A DNA stretch of 64,000 nt from contig CM075941.1 in NCBI GenBank assembly GCA_038030265.1, positions 18,104,001 to 18,168,000 of the forward strand, written 5' to 3'. Of this stretch, positions 56,480 to 64,000 are shown in pieces. Under the pieces are notes generated by a model. That model saw only the letters and a program-made list of their open reading frames with translations. It did not search any database and was not told the DNA's origin. The DNA comes from Corythucha ciliata (Eukaryota > Arthropoda > Insecta > Hemiptera > Tingidae). Position numbers and translations under genes: made by a program. How positions within the stretch are numbered: the stretch's first letter is position 1; each line of letters starts with the position of its first letter.

Positions 56480-59400
56480 ATGGTTCTTCGTCTGCATATT
56501 TTTCAGTGGAACGCTCGATCCCTTGCATCTAAACTGTGTGAGGCCGAGAGTTTTCTGAACCAAGAAAGTTTTGATATAGCAGCAATATCGGAAACATGGT
56601 TTAAACCAAATCATACGTATAAAATCAATGGATATCAATTAGTTCGTAATGACCGGTCTGATGGCAAAGCCGGAGTTGCCATTATAATCAAACAAAACTT
56701 GAATTTTAGAGTTATTGATAATCTGTATCACATTGATGGTTTGATGACCGTGGGAGTGTCATTAAATCTTCTGTGTGGTGGCATTCTTAATGTAATTTCC
56801 CTATATAACAATCCAGTCAACAGTATTAGTCAACACCATTGGGAAGCCTTCTTTAACTCGGTTCCACATCCTTCTATAATTCTTGGGGATTTCAACTGTC
56901 ACAATACAGCATTTGGTTCGACATTTTCCCAGAAAAAAGGCGTTGATCTTCTTAACGCAGCAAGCTCTTCCAACCATATCTTTTTAAACACAGGAGCTCC
57001 CACTTGCATAAATTCTCCAAATCCAAGTAATCTATCCGCAATTGATTTAACTTTCTGTTCTTCCGGAATTGCTCCCTATTTCACGTGGGAGGTTATTCAA
57101 GACCCAATGGGATCTGATCACCTCCCGATTCGTGTAAGCTCGACGTTATATACACCTAGTTCCATAGTATTTCCTACTTTTAGAAAGTGGCGATCTGTCA
57201 GATAAGAATAGTGCTACATATGAGGCACTGGTCAAAAATATCAATGAAGCTTGTGAAGTATCGATGCCGCTTCGCTCTAAAAGACCAACAATAAAAAAGT
57301 ACCCAGTAGAATGGTGGAATCAAGAATGTTTGCACGTCACGAAAGAGAGAGCGAGAGCTTATAATGATTACAAACAAGTTCCCAATTTAACGACTTATTT
57401 AACTTACAAGAATCGAAGTGCTCGTGCTAAACTAGTATATAAAAGAGCTAAACGTACAGCCTGGCGAGAGTATTGCGATAGCTTAAATAAAAGTACCCCC
57501 ATTAAAGAAATATGGTCCAAAATCAGAAAACTAAAAAATCCAGCTCTAGTACAGAACTCTATCACGCCTGGTGACTGGTGTGAAGAGCTTTTACAAAAAC
57601 TCACTCCCAATATGGTATCGCCACAGATAAGTTTTGATAGCCCTAGAACCCCAAAAATGTCAAATATGTTAATTAGAAATGTCACCATTACTGAATTGGA
57701 TTGCGTGATTTCCCATACTATTAATACGTCACCAGGCATGGATAACATTGATTACCCTATAATTAAAAATTTACCTGTCTCGTCTAAACTTACTATGATA
57801 CATACTTTCAATGAAGCCATAGAAACAGGTGAAATCCCTCCTGACTGGAAAAACTATTGTGTCACACCCATATACTTAAACCAGGCAAAACACCAAATCT
57901 TGTGGAGTCGTATAGACCTATTTCCTTGTCATCTTGCGTCTTGAAAACATTCGAAAGAGTGCTCAAGCACAGGCTTGAATACTGGCTCGAACATAATAAA
58001 ATTTTCCCGTACAGTCAGTTCGGTTTTCGTAAGGGCAGATCCTGTCTCGACAGCATCACTCATTTAGTCACCGACGTTTATCACGCGTTTTCAGAAAAAC
58101 AAACTGTCTTGGCCTTAATGTTAGATGTTTCTGGAGCCTTTGATAATGTTAATCTAACAACTCTGGCAAATCAAATGCTCGATATAGGTATCTGTCCGCA
58201 ATTTGTCAAATTAGTGTTGTCGTTAACGAACAACCGGATCATTCAATTACTCGTAAATGACAAAATGCTAGGTCCTCGCATAGCTCAACTTGGTTTGCCA
58301 CAAGGAGGTATTCTAAGCCCACTATTATACGCCATTTATGTGTACGCGATAGAGAAATTCTTACCTCCAGGTGTGCGTATTCTACAATACGCTGACGACG
58401 TGTGCCTCTACGTGGTAGCCTCGACACCCACAATAGCATTGCCAATTCTCGAAGAAGGACTTAAAGCCCTTCGGTGCTTTTTGATTAACTTGGGCCTTGA
58501 TACTTCACCTTCTAAATCGACTGTAATCCCTTTCTCACGCTCTAGATCATTCCCTCTCCCAACAAGCATTACTATGGATGGCCTTCTGTTTCCTGTTGAC
58601 TCTGAAGTTGAATTTTTAGGAATTTATCTAGATCGTAAGCTAAATTGGTCAAATCACATTAACAATATCGTAACAAAGGCAGAGAAATACATAAATGTGA
58701 TGCGTATGGTTTGCAATCACAGGTGGGGTGCTGATCCTGCCACAATGTTGACTTTCTATCGTGCAACCGTTCGTTCTATTTTTGATTATGGAGCGATATT
58801 CTATGACAATGCAGCTTATACCCATTTGCGTAAACTAGATGTGGTTCAATTTCGGTGTATTCGACTCTGCCTTGGGCTACTGAAGTCAACCCCTGTAGAC
58901 GTACTGTTGAGTGAAGCTGGAGAGTTTCCACTTGGAATTAGACGATCGATTTTGGCAGATAAGATGGTGCTGAAAATTAAAGGCCTTTACCCATCATTGT
59001 TTGCTAAAATATCAGAGTTGAATCTAATTGATTTAACCACCGCTTATTGGAGAAAAAAGAAATCCCCTTTGTTGACCACCAGTTTCCGGCGAACGAATAA
59101 AATCAGCCATTCGATTCACTCGGATTGTTCTCTTCCAATGTTTAATATACCAGGGCCAATTTTTTCGTGGTTCCCACAGAATGGGTTGGATATCGAAGTA
59201 AATTATTTCAGTGGCTCTCTTTTGCCATGTACCCCCACCTTCATCGTGCCCGAATCACAAATTACGTTATTATATCCGGACAATTATCAGATTTTCACAG
59301 ATGGTTCTGCATCGAATTTGGGAGTATCCTGTGCAATTTACGACCCAAGAACTCAATATCGTAAACAATTTTTACTAGATCCCAACACCTCTGTTTTCAT

Positions 59401-60151
59401 GGCTGAACTGGTGGCCATATTTGAAGCTATTAAATATTACGTTGAGGCAATAAATCACAATAAATTATTAATCTTGTGTGACAGCAAAAGCGTAGTTAGT
59501 ACATTTGGAAACATTAAAATGTCGTCGAAAACTCACAAGACTATGATAGAAATAATTAAATTATTGTTCGATATAAAGGAGGAAAATAAATCGGTATCTC
59601 TAATGTGGATTCCGGCCCACAGGGGTGTAACGGGCAATGAAAATGCGGACATATTAGCCAAAACCGCCCATACCGATTCTTCGGGTGTAAAATTGAACTA
59701 CACATTCCCTTACTTTGATTTCTTCAAAAAAATTACTCCCATCCATCTTGAAGATTGGAATCAGACTTATGTGTCCTCAAATAAGGGAGCATTTTATAAA
59801 CAAATATTCCCTCGTGTTTTAAATAAAACTTGGTTCTCTGAAAGTTCTCTATCCAAGGACGGAGTAAAAAGCATATGTAGGCTGAGAACTAATCATGGTC
59901 TTTGTCAGCATTATTTATTTAAATTGAATTTAACGACAGCTTCTGAATGTCCGACATGTCAGGAACCGGGGACGCTGGAGCACGCAGTGATGGTCTGCAG
60001 ACAGTACGAAGGATCTCGAAATATGTTTTTCAGCAGACTTCCAAGTCTCCTCTGCTGTCCATTTAATTATTTAACTATTCTAGAATCAAGTTGCCCATCA
60101 GTCTACAAACTCCTGTATGATTTTTTAAAAGACAGTCACCTTGTAGTTTAA
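56480..60151 (+). pseudogene. LINE ORF2: endonuclease, reverse transcriptase, RNase H; two frameshifts
   Basis: The APE-type endonuclease is in frame 56480-57205 (QWNARSL, ISETWFKP, ILGDFNCHNTAFGS, SDHLPIRV). A frameshift near 57190 moves reading to the frame of 57264-57944 (linker and start of the reverse transcriptase). A second near 57880 moves it to the frame of 57857-60151. That frame holds FGFRKGRSCLDS, the catalytic LDVSGAFDNV, GLPQGGILSPLLY and the YADD box; then RNase H with IFTDGSASNLGVSC, MAELVAIFEA, ILCDSKSVV and WIPAHRGVTGNENAD; and a C-terminal CPTCQEPGTLEHAVMVC knuckle. All catalytic motifs remain, so the copy is young and only two small indels from open. It could also reflect assembly error. 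Confidence 0.9.
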
Positions 60152-60190
60152 ACCCGTAAAACACCTCTGGCTATGGTTTTCTAACTAATG

Positions 60191-60221
<31 letters not shown>

Positions 60222-60854
60222 CAACTCGCACGCAGTAGGTGCTAAAAATACTGAACCGTAGTGTCTACTTGAGTGCTAGTTTACGTGGTAGCAATTTTCT
60301 TGGTGTCTCTTGTCTTGCCAGCCCAATATACATATGTGTATACTGGTGCCCCCAATCCAACCAAAACGGGAGGCAAAAGTGCCAGTGGCTCTGGCCATGG
60401 GTAGGAGTTGGGAACACGAGTAGTTAAAGAGTCACTCCCTTCTTCTTTTTGCCCCATTTATTCTTTTTATTCCCGGTTTCAAGAATTGATATACTTTTAC
60501 GCACTTCTGGCATGTAAAGCGGCACTATATATGCCAGAAGCATAAAGATCTGGCATATAAAATGCCGCTTTACATGCCTGTTTGTTGCTTATAAAGTTGA
60601 ACTTAATGCACATGTGCATTAGGACAAATAAAACCCATTTCACCGGTGCATTAGAATTCTAATGCATATAAGTGCATAAAGTAATTACGTCAGAGGTTAA
60701 GTTATCAGGTTATCACTATTATATTCTCAGACAATGGGGAACTTGCATGAATCTCAGATTGGGTAGAAAAGCATACCGGTAAACTGAACTGAAGGATAAC
60801 AACGGAAGTTGCAACCCGATTGGTGCGTTTTAAGAGTTTTAAAAAAGGTTCAAA

Positions 60855-61187
60855 GTTCTTCAGAAAGGGATGGATGGTGCGAGGGGGAAATTCCGTAAAT
60901 ACTTACTTGTGAAGCATTTGAGGGAACTTGAAAATTGTTTGTTTACAAATAACATGAAAAATTTGCCCCCCCCCCTCCCAGTAAACGCGTCTAACCCCCT
61001 CTTCCCCGCATCATCAATTTCAATAAATAAGTTTTGACGTAATCGAACCCCCACTCAAAATTTTTAAAAATTCGCTAAAAAAGCATCCTTGGCTGATTTC
61101 AAAGTTTAATGTGACCAATAGACTTGTGGAAGAGCCCTCTTTAAGCAACACCAACTTTTGAAAAATGTGCAAGTTCCCCATTGGGAA
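60855..61187 (+). repeat. 320-bp interspersed repeat, copy 2
   Basis: Direct copy of 44828-45146 with small indels. Between the LINE tail (60221) and here, 60500-60585 forms a short palindrome (ggcatgtaaagcggcac / gccgctttacatgcc); no gene is seen. Confidence 0.9.
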
Positions 61188-61389
61188 CCGTCTGCAAGGT
61201 TTTAGCGACTGTTTTTTTGTTTAATTGTTGTTTTCCAGTGGCCCAGAGAAATCGGTAAGTTTTTATACCACCGACTAATTTATTTATAACATTATGCAGC
61301 ATGCTACGATGTTACATATTTTCGTTAATGGGTACCATTTCAAATAGCGAGTGAAACCAAAGGCGAAATCGGTGGGTTTCGAACTCCAC

Positions 61390-61496
61390 CAGGGGGCTGA
61401 TTCTATAACTCTCAAATTCAAGCAACAGGGTACCTCCCTACGCCCTCCTTCCATTTTCTGTTGCGAAAATTTGAGAATTATAGAATAAGCCCCCTG
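61390..61496. mobile_element. 107-bp MITE
   Basis: cagggggctgattctataac at the left, continuing tctcaaatt, is mirrored by aatttgagaattatagaata then agccccctg at the right. Confidence 0.8.
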
Positions 61497-61699
61497 AAAT
61501 ATAAAAATCGCCTTGGCGACCACCTCTAGTTTGTTGCCTCCAAAATCAACTCACCTATGAGCCAAAGCCAAGTTATAAACATGTGAAAGACCGGGCAAAA
61601 AAAAGTAACAAACTTCTCTGAAAACTCGCATCGAACTCTGCTAATTTTGTTTTACTTTTTACGTTTTATGTTTTAGGTTATTTTACGTTTTTTTATAGT

Positions 61700-61860
61700 T
61701 GAGTGACGCGCGTAAAATAGCGAATACACCTCGTGCATAGGTCGATTTTATACGCGAGTTGTTATTTATTGCCCTCGGCGGCGCCTCGGGCACTAACCCC
61801 CGAGGGCAATAAATAAGAACTCGCGTATAAAATCGTACTTTACGCACTCGATGAATAATA
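61700..61860. repeat. 160-bp foldback
   Basis: gcgagttgttatttattgcc is mirrored by ggcaataaataagaactcgc, with a GC-rich loop (cggcggcgcctcgg). Outer parts (cgattttatac, gcgtaaa) also match in inverse. Confidence 0.8.
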
Positions 61861-64000
61861 TACTATTACTACCTATGTTTTTTTAATTTAATTCCGGGGA
61901 CATTAATTAAGTAAAATAAATTGATAAAATAAAAAAGAAACGTGGGCTTACGAACTAGGTTGAACGTCCAAATACTAAAAGAAAACAACTAATAATAAAA
62001 GGAACGGACTAGGTTAAATACTTACTTAGGTACTTCGCTACTGGCTGTGTACATTTTTATTTCTTTGGCCGTATTACAATTCCCCTGTTTATTCACTTCG
62101 TGGTGAAAAGCTGAAGGATATTTGATAGCCTTTTTTAGGCAAAGATTGATTACGGTGCTATAGTCGACGGTTCGGCGAGGAAATCCTGGTCGATGTCCCT
62201 GGACCGATTATGCAAACTCGATGAACGCAAATTATAAGAAATAAATTTCATCCACCTGTAGCTAAGCATAAGTGGGCGGCACGACGTTGGGGTCGGGCGT
62301 GTCGTTGCCTACCCTCAGTTGAAATACCTCGGTCGGGCGTGGTGTAGCATCCCGAATTGTAATTGAGTCCGTTTCTTCCCCGGACCCGTTTCTTCGAACG
62401 GACAACTGACGGTCAAAATTATAACTCTCTTTCGAATATTTTTCAAATGCCGAAATTTGGAATTGAACCCAATTTTTATCATTGTCACTACCTACTCGTT
62501 GTTATTTCTACAACAAAAAAGAAATAACGGTTGGTAGAGGGGGCTTACCCATCCCATATCATTTTTTTTTTTTTTTTTTTTCAATCCGCTCCAATGAACA
62601 GAATTTCACATCCCTTTCTCCCTCGCCTTCTATTATTAGTCGAGTTGGCTAATAGTCTGATGATGCCATGAATTTTTCCGGTCCGGAAATTCCTTCAAAC
62701 GAGATGTAATATGTACGACAGAGATGGAGCGATGAGCAGGTGAAGAGAATGAATGCGTGATCCAAAAAAAACCTGTCTCCCACCATGCGAGTGATACAAA
62801 AAAAGGAATAAAATGAAAAAAAAATAAAAATCGCGAGTTAGGCCCACTCGAAAAAACTAAGTTCGAGTCTTTCTTTCACAGCACAAAGTGTCGCCTCATC
62901 AAAAAGTACAATTTCGCTGCATCAAATACAAAATTCCGTTAACCTAGTCAAATGAAGGAATTTCGAGGGGTGGGCTCATTAAAAAATAACCCAATTTCAC
63001 TAACCTTACTCAATAAAAGATTTTAAAATTCAAAATTATCCTCGGCCTTTGGTGAATGGGATGAGGTATTGAGGACCAACGACCAAGGGCTTCCAATTTA
63101 TGCCCAAAACCTGACTTTCTAAAACAAGCTAAGTAATTATCCCAAAGGATCCCTAAAATAGTTGATTAATTTAGCCACTAAAAAAATGGTTATCGGCCAC
63201 TGAAACATCTCTTTATTCTAAGAATTTTGGAACTGAGCAAGAAAACCGTAAATTTCACTCCTGAAGCCGGTTACTCAGCCTAAAAATCAGCCGATGTACC
63301 TATACCCTCACCAAAACTAATTGTCCTTTTGTGTGTCGAATAATTGAAATTTTGCCACCGAATTGTTCAGCTCTTAAAGTGATAATTAGTTAGCGTGTGA
63401 ACCTCGTGTCAGCAAGCTTCAGGGTGGAAAATAGTCACAAAACTGCATAATAGTCGTATTCAAGCTCAATAGCTGTGAAATTGTCAGTTTCGGAGGTAAA
63501 CAGCCGCAAATATTGCCAGTGGCGGTCAAAGAGTCGAAACTCGAAGGATAAAATGCAGTGAAGTTCCAAGTTTCGAGCTGAATAGTCGCGAAACTATACT
63601 TGACTGGGTAAACAGCCTAGAAATTGCATTTTCAGAGGGAACACTGATAAATTGTGAAGCATAAATATTAATTTGTGGACGTAGTTATACGTCCCTTTAA
63701 ATGACTAAACAGAGTAGTCAGTCAATAAACAAATTTCAAGGCCAAATAGCCGCAGAATCGCCTGATTTGGAGCTAAAAATCAACAAAATTGCGAGTTTTT
63801 GAGCCTTCAATTTCCATCAAATGGCCGGTTACGGTGCTAAATGACCGCGGAAATTGCAAAAGGTAGCCAAAGAGTTGAGATTTGAAGCGTAAATAACAGC
63901 GAAATTGTGAGTTACGATGGAATAAACCGTGAAGTGCAAATTTCGAGGATAAATAGTAGGAATTGAAAGTTCGGTGCATAATTTCCGCGGAATTACAAGT
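61861..64000. other. Gene-free end of window; degenerate arrays resume
   Basis: 61861-62830 has no gene; a 20-base T tract lies at 62562-62581 and gtcggg(c)gtg is repeated near 62290-62340. 62830-63100 has weak gcgaaatt-type units and 63400-64000 the ctaaatagccgcgaaattg family seen inverted at 1-900. Confidence 0.45.

Larger units (their letters stand above)
54720..60221 (+). mobile_element. Near full-length I-type LINE with poly(A) tail
   Basis: A non-LTR retrotransposon with ORF1 (55085-56455), a 24-nt gap, ORF2 (56480-60151, two frameshifts), a short 3' UTR and a 24-base A tract ending near 60221. The presence of an RNase H domain after the reverse transcriptase together with an ORF1 bearing three zinc knuckles favours the I supergroup (I/Nimb-like) over Jockey. 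The 5' end is only estimated: the leader from about 54720 carries imperfect repeats of a gtgtctacg motif. I did not find a convincing target-site duplication. Confidence 0.88.

Overview
This is eukaryotic nuclear DNA, most likely from an arthropod and perhaps a hemipteran insect such as a whitefly or planthopper. The genes are spliced through short GT-AG introns of about 60-70 nt. Three animal protein genes can be assembled exon by exon, and the rest is dominated by transposons and degenerate short-period repeats. The species call is inference. I ran no searches; all assignments come from reading translations and splice sites.

Protein genes, all on the minus strand: (1) positions 1332-10653, a complete nine-exon CDC73/parafibromin gene (Paf1 complex subunit, 512 aa) with a 7.3-kb second intron full of repeats; (2) 19029-19639, a two-exon small J-domain protein with a C-terminal membrane segment, resembling DNAJC30 (182 aa); (3) 23843-36967, a 20-exon USP7/HAUSP-like gene (997 aa) whose reading frame and intron phases are intact throughout. 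In the USP7-like protein the catalytic Cys is Ser, the catalytic His is Gly and the conserved segment after the Cys box appears to be deleted. It reads as a full-length, probably expressed, catalytically dead deubiquitinase, and it is the most interesting gene in the window.

Mobile elements: a complete Ginger-type DNA transposon (47898-50377) with about 220-bp terminal inverted repeats (TIRs), a GATA target-site duplication (TSD) and an intact two-exon DDE integrase, itself sitting inside an older inverted-repeat element. There is an I-type LINE with ORF1, endonuclease, reverse transcriptase, RNase H and a poly(A) tail (about 54720-60221), broken by two frameshifts. An R1-like LINE relic (52117-54296) is split by a 1359-bp hAT-like element with an 8-bp TSD. 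A further LINE 3' fragment lies at 30120-30668. Many palindromic, MITE-like elements lie at 3.2, 4.8, 6.2, 13.8, 15.2, 15.9, 17.6, 18.0, 25.1, 32.3, 37.2, 43.7, 51.1, 61.4 and 61.7 kb.

Most remaining DNA is degenerate quasi-tandem sequence with periods near 30 bp or 21 bp, in a few motif families that recur in both orientations (for example around 3.8-10, 11-15, 20-23.3, 31.7-32.7 and 42-43.6 kb). A distinct, nearly perfect minisatellite at 11733-12041, about 1.1 kb upstream of CDC73, is built from repeated RFX-type X-box palindromes.
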